The notes beneath the pieces were generated by a model that saw only the letters and a list, made by a program, of their open reading frames with translations, was not told the origin of the DNA and did no database searches. A stretch of DNA of 64,000 nucleotides from Castellaniella sp049673105 (GTDB lineage: Bacteria > Pseudomonadota > Gammaproteobacteria > Burkholderiales > Burkholderiaceae_B), in the NCBI RefSeq assembly GCF_049673105.1, contig NZ_JBATXG010000001.1:32350-96349 (forward strand), read 5' to 3'. Both the position numbers and the translations under genes were made by a program. Below are positions 16,536 through 25,761 of this stretch, in pieces; the first letter of the stretch is position 1; each line of letters starts with the position of its first letter.

Positions 16536-17594
16536 ATGGCGATACAACCCGATTCTCTGTCTTCCGGGACCCTCGAACCCCGGCTGGTGGCCCCCGACAT
16601 CGTGTCGCACGCCGAAGACTCCATCGAACGCGCCCTGCGGCCCAAATCGCTGGGGGACTACGTCGGCCAGCAGCGGGTGCGCGAACAGCTGGATATTTTC
16701 ATTGCCGCCGCCCGCCAGCGCGGCGAATCCCTGGATCACGTGCTGCTTTTCGGCCCGCCCGGTCTGGGCAAGACCACCCTGGCGCACATCGTGGCCCATG
16801 AAATGGGGGTGCAGCTGCGCCAGACTTCCGGTCCGGTACTGGAACGCCCAGGCGATCTGGCCGCCATGCTCACCAATCTGGAACGCAACGACGTCCTGTT
16901 CATCGACGAAATCCATCGCCTGTCGCCTGTGGTCGAGGAAATCCTTTACCCGGCGCTGGAAGACTTCCAGATCGACATCATGATCGGCGAAGGCCCTGCC
17001 GCCCGCAGCGTCAAAATCGATCTGCAGCCCTTCACCCTGGTGGGGGCGACCACTCGCGCCGGCATGTTGACCAATCCGCTGCGTGACCGTTTCGGCATCG
17101 TGTCGCGGCTGGAATTCTATTCCGCCGATGATCTGGCCCATATCGTGCGGCGCAGCGCCGGATTGCTGGGGGCCGACACCACGCCCGACGGCGCTGCGGA
17201 AATCGCCTGCCGTTCACGGGGCACGCCGCGCATCGCCAATCGTCTGTTGCGCCGTGTGCGCGACTATGCCGAGGTCCGCGCCAGCGGGCGCATCGACCAG
17301 ACGACTGCGCAGGCCGCGCTGGCCATGCTGGAAGTCGATCCCCAGGGCCTGGACCTGATGGATCGCAAACTGCTGGAAGCCATCGTGCATAAATTCGATG
17401 GCGGCCCCGTGGGGGTGGACAGCCTGGCCGCCGCCATCGGCGAAGAGCGCGACACCATCGAAGACGTCATCGAACCCTATCTGATTCAGCACGGCTATCT
17501 GCAGCGCACCCCCCGGGGGCGCATGGCCACGCGCCGTTGCTGGGAACATCTGGGCCTGAAGGCCCCCGCCGCCAGCGGGGGGGCATTGTTCTAG
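16536..17594 (+). CDS. ruvB: Holliday junction branch-migration ATPase RuvB
   Basis: A 352-residue AAA+ motor that drives branch migration with RuvA. It contains LRPKSLGDYVGQQRVREQL, Walker A FGPPGLGKTT, Walker B LFIDEIHRL, sensor GATTRAGMLTNPLRDRFG and the C-terminal winged helix (EPYLIQHGYLQRTPRGRMAT). The start MAIQPDSLSS gives the family length; an upstream in-frame start would run through the LexA box. It stands alone and faces recQ, while ruvA and ruvC are on the other strand. The ribosome binding site is weak. Confidence 0.96.
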   Translation: MAIQPDSLSSGTLEPRLVAPDIVSHAEDSIERALRPKSLGDYVGQQRVREQLDIFIAAARQRGESLDHVLLFGPPGLGKTTLAHIVAHEMGVQLRQTSGPVLERPGDLAAMLTNLERNDVLFIDEIHRLSPVVEEILYPALEDFQIDIMIGEGPAARSVKIDLQPFTLVGATTRAGMLTNPLRDRFGIVSRLEFYSADDLAHIVRRSAGLLGADTTPDGAAEIACRSRGTPRIANRLLRRVRDYAEVRASGRIDQTTAQAALAMLEVDPQGLDLMDRKLLEAIVHKFDGGPVGVDSLAAAIGEERDTIEDVIEPYLIQHGYLQRTPRGRMATRRCWEHLGLKAPAASGGALF

Positions 17595-17622
17595 GCCCCC
17601 TACGTACGCCGACGCCGGCACG

Positions 17623-19530
17623 TTAGGCGCGAATTTCCTGCACGCAGGCCACCACGTCGGCGCCGTAGGTTTCAAGTTTGCGGGCGCCCACGCCGCTGAT
17701 GCCGGCCAGAGCGTCCAGGCTGTCGGGGCATTGCAGGGCGATCTCGCGCAGAGTGGCATCGTGAAAGATCACATAAGCGGGCACGCTGTGCTCTTTGGCC
17801 ACCCGCGCGCGCCAGGCCCGCAGGTGTTCAAATCTGGCCAGCGCGTCGGGCGGTAGAGCATCCAGTTGCGCCGCCGTGGTGGTGCGCTGGCGGCTGGTCT
17901 TGGCGCGTTTGACGGCCACCGGGCGCAGCATCAGGGTGCGTTCGCCTTTGAGCACGGCACGGCTGGCTTCTGTCAGCGCCAGTGTGCCATAGCCTTCCAG
18001 ATCCACGGTTACCAGGCCCAGGGCCAGGGCTTGGCGCAGAATGCTGCGCCAGGCGTCCACCGACAGATTTTCCCCGACTCCGAACACGCTCAGGGTGTCG
18101 TGTCCGTGCTGTGTCACGCGTTCCGTCACCTGGCCGCGCAGGATGTCGATCAGATGGCCGCCGCCGAAGCGTTGGCCGCGCTCGCGCCACAGGCGGTAGA
18201 TGGCGGACAGCAGTTTCTGCACGGCGACGGTGCCGTCCCAGGCAGCGGGCGGTTCCAGGCAGGTATCGCAGTTGCCGCAGGGGGCGAGGGTCTGGCCGAA
18301 ATAGGCCAGCAGGTCCTGGCGCCGGCAGGTGACGGTTTCGCACAGGGCCAGCATGGCGTCCAGTTGGCGCATCTGGCGGCGCTGATGCAGGGAATCGCCG
18401 TCCGAGTCGTCGATCATGCGCCGCTGCTGCACCACATCCTGCAGTCCGTACGCCAGCCAAGCGTCCGCCGGCAGGCCATCGCGACCGGCGCGACCGGTTT
18501 CCTGGTAATAGCCTTCGATGGACTTGGGCAGATCGATATGGGCTACGAAGCGCACATCGGGCTTGTTCACCCCCATGCCGAAGGCAATGGTGGCCACCAT
18601 GACGATCCCGTCTTCCCGTAAAAAACGGGCTTGGTGAGCGGCGCGGGTACGCGCGTCCAGTCCGGCGTGATAGGGCAGGGCCGGGATGCCGTTGCGCGTC
18701 AGGAATTCCGCTGTCTGTTCCACGCGGTTGCGTGACAAAGCATAGACGATGCCGCATTCCCCGGTGTGTTCCGCGCGGATGAAATCCAGCAGCTGGCGGC
18801 GGACTTCCTGTTTTTCGACGATGCGATAACACAGGTTGGGGCGGTCGAAGCTGGCGACGAACTGCGGGGCGTCCTGCAGGGCCAGACAGGCGACGATGTC
18901 GTTGCGGGTGGCGGCGGTGGCGGTGGCCGTCAGCGCGACTCTGGGAATGTCGGGCCAGCGTTCCGCCAGCAGGGTCAGGCCCTGGTATTCGGGGCGAAAA
19001 TCATGCCCCCATTGCGAGACGCAATGCGCCTCGTCGATGGCGAACAGGGCGATGCGGCCTTGATCCAGAAAATCCAGGCAACGGGGTGTGAGCAGCCGTT
19101 CGGGGGCCACGTACAGCAGGTCCAGCGCGCCGCTGAGAAAGGCGCGCTCCACCTCGCGGGCCTGGCCCGGCGTCTGGGTGGAATTCAGGAAGGCGGCCCG
19201 CACGCCCAGTTCTTGCAGGGCGTCGACCTGATCCTGCATCAGGGCGATCAGGGGGGAAATCACGATACCGGTGCCGGGCCGCACCAGGGACGGGATCTGG
19301 TAGCACAAGGACTTGCCGCCGCCGGTCGGCATCAGCACCAGCGCGTCGCCACCGGCAATGATGTGCTCGATGATGGCCTGTTGTTCGCCCCGGAAGGTCT
19401 CGTAGCCAAAGACTTCGCCCAGGGCTTCCAGGGCCGAGTCGTAGCGGGCCGGGGGCGGTTCGGCGACCTGATGCGCGGTGTGCACCGGTTCGCCGTCCAT
19501 GTTCCACAGCGGGAAGTCGTCGTCGTGCAT
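17623..19530 (-). CDS. recQ: ATP-dependent DNA helicase RecQ
   Basis: A 635-residue 3'-5' helicase for recombination and fork repair. It has motif 0 (FRGEQQAII), Walker A LMPTGGGKSLCYQIP, DEAH box IDEAHCVSQWGHDFRPEY, motif VI QETGRAGRDG and a zinc-binding set of cysteines (CETVTCRRQDLLAYFG ... CGNCDTC). A C-terminal HRDC domain (LRAWRARVAKEHSVPAYVIFHDATL) is present. It begins eight bases after ruvA ends, so it is cotranscribed with ruvC and ruvA. It is convergent with ruvB, 28 bases apart. Confidence 0.96.
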   Translation of the reverse strand: MHDDDFPLWNMDGEPVHTAHQVAEPPPARYDSALEALGEVFGYETFRGEQQAIIEHIIAGGDALVLMPTGGGKSLCYQIPSLVRPGTGIVISPLIALMQDQVDALQELGVRAAFLNSTQTPGQAREVERAFLSGALDLLYVAPERLLTPRCLDFLDQGRIALFAIDEAHCVSQWGHDFRPEYQGLTLLAERWPDIPRVALTATATAATRNDIVACLALQDAPQFVASFDRPNLCYRIVEKQEVRRQLLDFIRAEHTGECGIVYALSRNRVEQTAEFLTRNGIPALPYHAGLDARTRAAHQARFLREDGIVMVATIAFGMGVNKPDVRFVAHIDLPKSIEGYYQETGRAGRDGLPADAWLAYGLQDVVQQRRMIDDSDGDSLHQRRQMRQLDAMLALCETVTCRRQDLLAYFGQTLAPCGNCDTCLEPPAAWDGTVAVQKLLSAIYRLWRERGQRFGGGHLIDILRGQVTERVTQHGHDTLSVFGVGENLSVDAWRSILRQALALGLVTVDLEGYGTLALTEASRAVLKGERTLMLRPVAVKRAKTSRQRTTTAAQLDALPPDALARFEHLRAWRARVAKEHSVPAYVIFHDATLREIALQCPDSLDALAGISGVGARKLETYGADVVACVQEIRA

Positions 19531-19537
19531 GCTGTCG

Positions 19538-20122
19538 TCAGGCGCGGGAAAGCGACTTCAGGGCTTGGCGGATGCTGTCGGATACCGTCAGGCCTTCGGG
19601 CAGGGCGTCGATGGTGCGCCGCGCCTCGGTGCTGGAATAGCCCAGCGCCTGCAGCGCATTCAGGACGTCATTGCCGTTCGAGCCGGCGCAAGCGCCATCG
19701 GCGCGCGGCGCGCCTGCCAGCGGGGCGAGCTTGTCGCGCAGTTCCAGCAGCAGGCGTTCGGCTGTCTTTTTGCCGATGCCGGGGACTTTGATCAGACGCC
19801 CGGATTCCTGGCGGTCTACGGCGTCGGCCAGGTCCTCGACACTGAGGCCGGACAGCACGGCCAGGGCCGTTCGCGCGCCGATGCCTGTGACTTTGATCAG
19901 GGCCCGAAAGGCGCTGCGCTCAGCGGCGCTCGCAAAGCCGTACAGGACGTGCGCGTCTTCGCGGATCGCCAGGTGCGTGTGCAGGCTGACGGTCTGGCCC
20001 ACCGGGGGCAGGTTGTAGAGGGTGCTCATGGGCACGTCGATTTCATAGCCCAGTCCGCCGGTCTGGATGCAGACGGTCGGGGGGCTGAGTTCGATCAGGG
20101 TGCCGGTGATGCGGCCAATCAT
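19538..20122 (-). CDS. ruvA: Holliday junction DNA-binding protein RuvA
   Basis: A 194-residue tetrameric protein that holds the junction and loads RuvB. It starts MIGRITGTLIELSPPTVC, has two helix-hairpin-helix motifs (ALIKVTGIGARTALAVLSG and LIKVPGIGKKTAERLLLEL) and the flexible C-terminal RuvB-binding domain (DVLNALQALGYSSTEARRTI). It follows ruvC and precedes recQ. Confidence 0.96.
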   Translation of the reverse strand: MIGRITGTLIELSPPTVCIQTGGLGYEIDVPMSTLYNLPPVGQTVSLHTHLAIREDAHVLYGFASAAERSAFRALIKVTGIGARTALAVLSGLSVEDLADAVDRQESGRLIKVPGIGKKTAERLLLELRDKLAPLAGAPRADGACAGSNGNDVLNALQALGYSSTEARRTIDALPEGLTVSDSIRQALKSLSRA

Positions 20123-20175
20123 GGTGATGGATTCCTGAAATGCGGGTGATGCGGAAACAGGCGTAAGGGTGGTCT

Positions 20176-20724
20176 TCAGGATACCAGACGACCCGTGCGC
20201 AGGCGCCGCCCGCGGGACGATAAGGCGTCAGGAGCCAAGGCCTGCAGCCGGCCCGCCAGCGGCGCGCAATGCGCATGGCAGATCGCGCAGGCCAGTGCGT
20301 CGGCGGCGTCAGGCGCGGGTTCGCCGTCCAGCGTCAGCAAGTGGCGCACCATGATCTGGATCTGCTCCTTGCTGGCGCGGCCCGTGCCGACCACGGCTTT
20401 TTTGATCTGCAGGGCCGTGTATTCCTGCACCGCCAGGCCACTGTCGGCCAAGGCGCACAGGGCGGCCCCGCGCGCCTGGCCCAGCAGCAGGGTGGATGCC
20501 GGGTTGGCGTTCAGGAATACCTTTTCCAGGGCCGCCTGATCAGCGCGGGCGTCGCGGGCGACTTCGCGCAGATTGTCCAGAATGACTTTCAGCCGTTCGG
20601 ACAGCGGCAGGGTCGACGGCACGACGATGGTGCCGCTGGCCACATAGCGCAGCGTTGCGCCCTGGACGTCGATGACGCCGAAGCCTGTGCGGCGCAAGCC
20701 CGGATCGACCCCCAGAATGCGCAT
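20176..20724 (-). CDS. ruvC: Holliday junction resolvase RuvC
   Basis: A 182-residue nuclease with the RNase H-like fold that cuts Holliday junctions. It starts MRILGVDPGLRRTGFGVID with catalytic Asp7, and carries the acidic residues of LREVARDARADQAALEKVF and PDAADALACAICHA near the end. The ATG shares its first base with the last base of the purH stop, so translation is coupled. Confidence 0.96.
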   Translation of the reverse strand: MRILGVDPGLRRTGFGVIDVQGATLRYVASGTIVVPSTLPLSERLKVILDNLREVARDARADQAALEKVFLNANPASTLLLGQARGAALCALADSGLAVQEYTALQIKKAVVGTGRASKEQIQIMVRHLLTLDGEPAPDAADALACAICHAHCAPLAGRLQALAPDALSSRGRRLRTGRLVS

Positions 20725-22316
20725 CAGTGGCGGAAATGCCGGGTGCCGGTGAAGACCATGGCGATGCCGCGCTCGTCAGCGGCGGCGATGACTTCATCGT
20801 CGCGGATGCTGCCGCCGGGTTGGATCACGCAGGTCGCGCCCGCATCGGCCACCACATCCAGGCCATCGCGGAACGGGAAGAAGGCGTCTGATGCCACCGC
20901 CGAACCCTGCAGCGACAAACCGGCCTTTTCTGCTTTGATCGAGGCGATGCGGGCCGAGTCGATGCGGCTCATCTGGCCGGCGCCCACGCCCAGGGTCATG
21001 CTCTGACCGCAGAAGACGATGGCATTGGATTTCACATACTGGGCGACATTCCAGGCAAACAGCAGATCCTGCATCTGGGCGGCGGTGGGCGCCAGGCGGG
21101 TCACGACCTTGACGTCGGATTCGCTGGCGGGATGGCCGTCGGGATCCTGTGCCAACCAGCCGCCGCCGACGCGCTTGACGTCAAAGGCGTTGCGCGCAGA
21201 GCCCATCGGCACGGTCAGCACGCGCACGTTCTTTTTGGCGGCCAGCACGGCCAGCGCGCCTTCGGTATAGGACGGAGCGATCAGGACTTCCAGGAACTGG
21301 GCGCTGACGGCCTGGGCGGCGGCTTCGTTCACCGGCGTATTGAAGGCGATGATGCCGCCGAAGGCCGAGGTCGGGTCGGTCTTGAAGGCCTGCTGGTAGG
21401 CTGCCAGCGCATCCGCGCCCAGGGCTACGCCGCAGGGGTTGGCATGCTTGACGATGACGCAGGCGCCGGTGGCGAAGCTGCGCACGCATTCCCAGGCGGC
21501 ATCGGCATCGGCGATGTTGTTGTAGGACAGTTCCTTGCCCTGGACCTGGCGGTAGCCGGCCAGCAGGCCTTGGCCCACGGATTTGTCGTGATAGAAAGCC
21601 GCGCCCTGGTGCGGGTTTTCGCCGTAGCGCAGGGTTTGCTGGCGTTCCATTTGCACGGTCAGCACGCGAGGCCAGGTGTCGCGGGCCGGGACTTGCGCCG
21701 GGGCCGGTTCGCGCTCGGCCAGACTGCTGAGATAGGCCGCGATGGCGCCGTCATAGGCCGCCGTGTGGGCGTAGACCTTGGCGGCCAGTTCCAGGCGCAG
21801 ACCGTAGGATGGCTGATGCGCCGGGCCGTCCATATCGGCCAGCACGCGCGGGTAGTCGGCGGGGTCGATCACCACGGTGACGCCGCCCTGATCCGAGCCG
21901 TGGTTTTTCGCGGCGGAGCGCAGCATGGCGGGGCCGCCGATGTCGATGTTTTCGATGGCATCGGCCAGGATGCAGTCGGGCTTGTTGATCGTCTGCTGGA
22001 AGGGGTACAGATTCACCACCAGCAGATCGATGGTCGGGATGTCCTGCTCTTTCAGGGTCTGCATGTGTCGCGGGTCGTCGCGGCGGGCCAGCAGGCCGCC
22101 GTGGATGCGCGGATGCAGGGTCTTGACCCGGCCATCCAGAATTTCCGGCGACCCGGTGTGGGTGGCGACTTCGGTGACCGTCAGGCCGGCCTCGTGCAGC
22201 AGGCGGGCGGTGCCGCCGGTGGACAGCAGGGCGACGCCGCGCTGGGCCAGCGCTTGGGCGAATTCGACGACGCCCGATTTATCGGACACGGAGATCAAAG
22301 CAGTCTGTATGGTCAT
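20724..22316 (-). CDS. purH: Bifunctional AICAR formyltransferase/IMP cyclohydrolase
   Basis: A 530-residue enzyme for the last two steps of IMP synthesis. The N-terminal cyclohydrolase domain shows LISVSDKSGVVEFAQAL, LSTGGTARLL and VKTLHPRIHGGLLARRD; the formyltransferase domain shows LRYGENPHQGAAFY, VIVKHANPCGVALG and SAFGGIIAFN, ending with GTRHFRH. Its length is normal. It lies directly after fis, an arrangement known in other betaproteobacteria. Confidence 0.97.
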   Translation of the reverse strand: MTIQTALISVSDKSGVVEFAQALAQRGVALLSTGGTARLLHEAGLTVTEVATHTGSPEILDGRVKTLHPRIHGGLLARRDDPRHMQTLKEQDIPTIDLLVVNLYPFQQTINKPDCILADAIENIDIGGPAMLRSAAKNHGSDQGGVTVVIDPADYPRVLADMDGPAHQPSYGLRLELAAKVYAHTAAYDGAIAAYLSSLAEREPAPAQVPARDTWPRVLTVQMERQQTLRYGENPHQGAAFYHDKSVGQGLLAGYRQVQGKELSYNNIADADAAWECVRSFATGACVIVKHANPCGVALGADALAAYQQAFKTDPTSAFGGIIAFNTPVNEAAAQAVSAQFLEVLIAPSYTEGALAVLAAKKNVRVLTVPMGSARNAFDVKRVGGGWLAQDPDGHPASESDVKVVTRLAPTAAQMQDLLFAWNVAQYVKSNAIVFCGQSMTLGVGAGQMSRIDSARIASIKAEKAGLSLQGSAVASDAFFPFRDGLDVVADAGATCVIQPGGSIRDDEVIAAADERGIAMVFTGTRHFRH

Positions 22317-22343
22317 GGCAGGAAGGAGTGGACGGAATGGAAA

Positions 22344-22583
22344 TCAGGCGGTCAGTTGGTGGACCTGGAGTTTCTTGCGCAGCGTGCCGCGAGTAATGCC
22401 CAGCATGTCGGCGGCGCGGGTCTGGTTGCCTTCAGTGCGTTCCAGCGCGACCTGCAGCACGGCGCGCTCGACGCAGGAGTTCACCATGGCCAGCATGTCG
22501 TTGGGCGCGCAATCCCCGAGGTCTTCGAAGTAGCGATCCAACTGGTCGCGGACGGCTTGTTCCAGGGGCGTCTTGGTAGGCAT
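22344..22583 (-). CDS. fis: DNA-binding protein Fis
   Basis: A 79-residue nucleoid protein, shorter at the N-terminus than E. coli Fis (98), as is usual in betaproteobacteria. The C-terminal helix-turn-helix is NQTRAADMLGITRGTLRKKL, and ERAVLQVALERTEG precedes it. It follows dusB as in E. coli (dusB-fis), with 36 bases between. Confidence 0.94.
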   Translation of the reverse strand: MPTKTPLEQAVRDQLDRYFEDLGDCAPNDMLAMVNSCVERAVLQVALERTEGNQTRAADMLGITRGTLRKKLQVHQLTA

Positions 22584-22619
22584 GGGGCAGAAAGTCAGAA
22601 AAGGTCTCGGGTAAAAGGG

Positions 22620-23633
22620 TCAGTGCGATCCGGCAGCAACGGGAATGGCAAGCGCGTCGGCTGGCTGTTCGTCCAGCCAGCGCTGCAGTGTCAGAGACTG
22701 TTGCGCCGTGCTGTCGATCGCCATGATGGCGGGCAGCAGGGTGTCGGATCCTGGCAGGTCCGCCAGATACCAGCCAATGTGCTTTCGAGCCGTCCGCACT
22801 CCGGTGTGCTCACCGTAAAACGTGTAGTGGTCTTCAAGGTGACTCAGCAGATGTTCGCGCAGTTCGCCGTACGTGGGGGGCGGCAGATGGCTGCCGTGGG
22901 CCAGGTAGTGGGCGATTTCGCGAAAGATCCAGGGGCGGCCCTGAGCAGCGCGTCCGACCATGATCGCATCGGCACCAGTGTAGTCCAGAACGGCGCGGGC
23001 TTTTTCGGGACTGTCGATATCGCCGTTGGCAATCAGGGGGATGCGGATGGCTTGGCGGACGTCGCGGATGGTGTCGTATTCGGCGTGGCCGGTGTACAGG
23101 TCGCAGCGGGTGCGGCCATGCAGGGTCAGCGCGGTGATACCGCAGTCTTCCGCCAGGCGGGCGATGCGCACGGCATTGCGGCTGTCGCGGTCCCAGCCGG
23201 TGCGGGTCTTCAGGGTGACGGGGATGCCCAGGGGCGCACAGGCTGTGACGACGCGCTGCAGGATGCGGGCCACCAGGGCTTCGTCGCGCAGCAGGGCCGA
23301 ACCCGAGGCGACGTTGCAGACCTTTTTCACCGGACAGCCCATGTTGATGTCGATGATGCCGGCGCCTTTGCGGATGTTGAACAGGGCGGCCTCGGCCAGC
23401 ATGTCGGGGTCGGCGCCGGCGATCTGGACGGCGATGGGACCCGGTTCGCCCTCGTGATTCAGGCGGCGGGAAGTCTTGACGCTATCCCATAGGCGCGGAT
23501 TGCTGGCGGCCATTTCCGAGACGGCGTAGGCCGCCCCCAGCGCCTTGCACAGGCGACGGTAGGGGCGGTCCGTGACCCCTGCCATCGGGGCCGCGCAGAC
23601 CGGGTGGGGCAGGGTCCAGGTTCCGATGCGCAT
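22620..23633 (-). CDS. dusB: tRNA-dihydrouridine synthase DusB
   Basis: A 337-residue flavoenzyme that reduces uridine to dihydrouridine in the tRNA D-loop. It starts MRIGTWTLPHPVCAAPMAGV, carries the catalytic-Cys motif IDINMGCPVKKV, the SGSALLRDE stretch, LHGRTRCDLYTG and NGDIDSPEKA for FMN binding. A GTG eight codons upstream (23657) could also start it. It follows the UbiH-like gene closely and precedes fis. Confidence 0.95.
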   Translation of the reverse strand: MRIGTWTLPHPVCAAPMAGVTDRPYRRLCKALGAAYAVSEMAASNPRLWDSVKTSRRLNHEGEPGPIAVQIAGADPDMLAEAALFNIRKGAGIIDINMGCPVKKVCNVASGSALLRDEALVARILQRVVTACAPLGIPVTLKTRTGWDRDSRNAVRIARLAEDCGITALTLHGRTRCDLYTGHAEYDTIRDVRQAIRIPLIANGDIDSPEKARAVLDYTGADAIMVGRAAQGRPWIFREIAHYLAHGSHLPPPTYGELREHLLSHLEDHYTFYGEHTGVRTARKHIGWYLADLPGSDTLLPAIMAIDSTAQQSLTLQRWLDEQPADALAIPVAAGSH

Positions 23634-23662
23634 GGCCGGTATTGTAGAAGCAGACACTGCGG

Positions 23663-24814
23663 CTACAGGCGCTGGCCTTGCAGCAGATGGCGGGCCAACG
23701 GAGTGCGTAAGGCGGGCAGCAGGTCCAGGGCGGCCAGACCCAGCCCGCAGGCGTGGCGCAGCAGCGGATTATCGGTGGCGAAGAGGCGCGGCAGCATATC
23801 CGTGATGCCGAGCGTCAGACCGCGATCCAGACGGCGACGCCGGGCGTAGTGTTCCAGCAGGGGCTGCAGCGGCTGATCGGGGGATGCCAGCCAGGGTTGC
23901 AGCATGTGCGCCAGCTGCGCGGCGTCGCGCAATCCCAGGTTCAGGCCTTGGCCGGCCACCGGGTGCAGGGTCTGGGCGGCATTGCCCACGGCCAGGGTCC
24001 CCAGGCCCTGCAGGCTGGGGCCCGCATGCAGAGACAGAGGGAAGGTATGCGCGCTGCCCAGGCGCCGCAAGGCGCCCAAGCGCTGGCCGAAAGCGTTTTG
24101 CAGCGCCTGGTTGAAGGCGGCGTCCGGCAGGCCGGCCAGCACTGTCGCCTGCGGCGGTCGCACGCACCAGACCAGGCTGTACAGGTCTTGGCCGGCGGGA
24201 TGGGGCAGCAGAGCCAGCGGCCCGGTGCGGGTGAAGCGTTCGAATGCCCGCCCCGGTGCCGGCTGGCCGGCCCGGATGGTGGCCAGCACGGCGGCCTGAT
24301 CGTATTCGCGATGCAGGCCCTGGGGGCGCGCGCCATCGGACACCAGCGCCAGGCGGCTGCTGACCGTGCCGTGGCCAAGGCGCAGTGTGACGGGGCGACC
24401 CGCCGCCGGACGGGGAGGGCGTTCGGTGATCCGTTGTACGCCGCTGCGCTGCACGGCGGCATGCAGGGACTCCAGCAGTTCGTCGTACGAGACGACGCAG
24501 CCCAAACGGGGGACGCCCAATTCCGCCTGATCGATCACGGTGCGGCCCAGATGGCCGGCTTGAGACACGTGGACAGTCAGGACCTCGGCGGCGCGTGCCG
24601 GCCAGGCATTCAGGTGCTGCAGGAACTGGCGGCTGCCGTGATTGAGGGCCAGGGCGCGGGGGTCGATCGCCTGATCCGGGGCGCGGGGCGCCGGATCGGG
24701 CCCCATCAGGGCGATGCGCTCCGGGTGTACGGCGTTGCGTGCCAGGCTCAGGGCCAGCACGCAGCCTACCGGGCCGGAACCGAGAATCACGACGTCGTAG
24801 CTTGGGTCAGACAT
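23663..24814 (-). CDS. UbiH/UbiF/VisC-family FAD hydroxylase
   Basis: A 383-residue FAD-dependent aromatic hydroxylase of the ubiquinone-biosynthesis type. The Rossmann start DVVILGSGPVGCVLALSLAR binds FAD ADP, and LAVGNAAQTLHPVAGQGLNLGLRDA is the GD motif typical of UbiH/UbiI/UbiF. Which ring position it hydroxylates cannot be decided. It heads the dusB-fis-purH direction and is divergent from the CtaG-like gene, with about 85 bases between. Confidence 0.88.
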   Translation of the reverse strand: MSDPSYDVVILGSGPVGCVLALSLARNAVHPERIALMGPDPAPRAPDQAIDPRALALNHGSRQFLQHLNAWPARAAEVLTVHVSQAGHLGRTVIDQAELGVPRLGCVVSYDELLESLHAAVQRSGVQRITERPPRPAAGRPVTLRLGHGTVSSRLALVSDGARPQGLHREYDQAAVLATIRAGQPAPGRAFERFTRTGPLALLPHPAGQDLYSLVWCVRPPQATVLAGLPDAAFNQALQNAFGQRLGALRRLGSAHTFPLSLHAGPSLQGLGTLAVGNAAQTLHPVAGQGLNLGLRDAAQLAHMLQPWLASPDQPLQPLLEHYARRRRLDRGLTLGITDMLPRLFATDNPLLRHACGLGLAALDLLPALRTPLARHLLQGQRL

Positions 24815-24899
24815 GAAGAGGCAGGTGTTCAGGGGAAACGCCCATTTTAGAATGCTTTACACTAGGCGGATCACGTTTTCCGACCCATTCGTCTATCTC

Positions 24900-25754
24900 A
24901 TGGACCTGCTTGCCTGGTTGCGGCCCTGGGAATTTTCCCCCACCCTGGTAGTGGCCTTTCTGGCCTCGGCGTGGTTGTTCCTGCGCGGTTTGCGTGTGCA
25001 TCGGGTGGGCCGGGTGCGTCAGACTTTGTTCTGGGTCGGCATGGTGTTGCTCTATCTGTCCCTGCACACCGGGGTGGACTATTACGCGGAACGCATGTTC
25101 TTCATCCATCGGCTGCAGCACCTGGTCTTGCATCATCTGGGGCCTTTGCTGATCATGGGGGCGTATCCCGGCCAGGTCCTGCGAGCCGGCCTGCCCCTGC
25201 GCTGGCGGACATGGCTGGCGGCGGCGCGGCGGCACGGTCCGGTGCGCCAGTTGGAAGCCCTGGCGACCCATCGCATTCTGATTCCTTTCCTGTTCGTCCT
25301 GCTGGTGCTGATCTGGCTGGAACCGACGGTGCAGTTCTATTCCATGCTGGACTGGCGCATCTATCGCTTCATGAACTGGTCGGTGGTGATCAGCGGCTTG
25401 CTCTACTGGAATCTGATCCTGGACCGGCGTCCCCATCCCCCGGCTGCCTTGACCCCCGGCGGGCGGATTTTTTCTCCGGTGTTCACCATGGTGCCGCAGA
25501 TGGTGGCCGGTGCAGTGATCGCGTTTACCAGCCATGATCTGTATCCGATTTTCGATCTGTGCGGGCGGGCTCTGCCGGGATTCAGCGCCGTGGACGATCA
25601 GGTGATCGGCGGCCTGATCATGTGGGTGCCGGCGGGTTTGATCGAGACTTTCGGTTTGCTGTATGCCCTGGGCACGTTGATGCGCCTGTCTTCGCGCGGG
25701 CGGCTGCCTGCGCCCAAGCGCCGGGTCCGGCCCTCGGCGCGTACGGTTTCCTAG
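24900..25754 (+). CDS. CtaG-family (Caa3_CtaG) membrane protein
   Basis: A 284-residue protein with about seven membrane helices, resembling cytochrome c oxidase assembly factors of the caa3 CtaG group. Features are MLLYLSLHTGVDYYAERMFFIHRLQHLVLHHLGP with clustered His, and ETFGLLYALGTLMR near the end. These proteins help assemble the copper centre of terminal oxidases, but no oxidase genes are here. The start is uncertain: 24813 and 24852 are in frame upstream, but homology and the first helix fit 24900. Confidence 0.75.
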   Translation: MDLLAWLRPWEFSPTLVVAFLASAWLFLRGLRVHRVGRVRQTLFWVGMVLLYLSLHTGVDYYAERMFFIHRLQHLVLHHLGPLLIMGAYPGQVLRAGLPLRWRTWLAAARRHGPVRQLEALATHRILIPFLFVLLVLIWLEPTVQFYSMLDWRIYRFMNWSVVISGLLYWNLILDRRPHPPAALTPGGRIFSPVFTMVPQMVAGAVIAFTSHDLYPIFDLCGRALPGFSAVDDQVIGGLIMWVPAGLIETFGLLYALGTLMRLSSRGRLPAPKRRVRPSARTVS

Positions 25755-25761
25755 GGATCCC

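Noticed and set aside
21132..23492. 786-codon plus-strand frame over purH, fis and dusB
   Set aside because: It crosses three well-supported genes on the other strand, so it is a GC-driven artefact.
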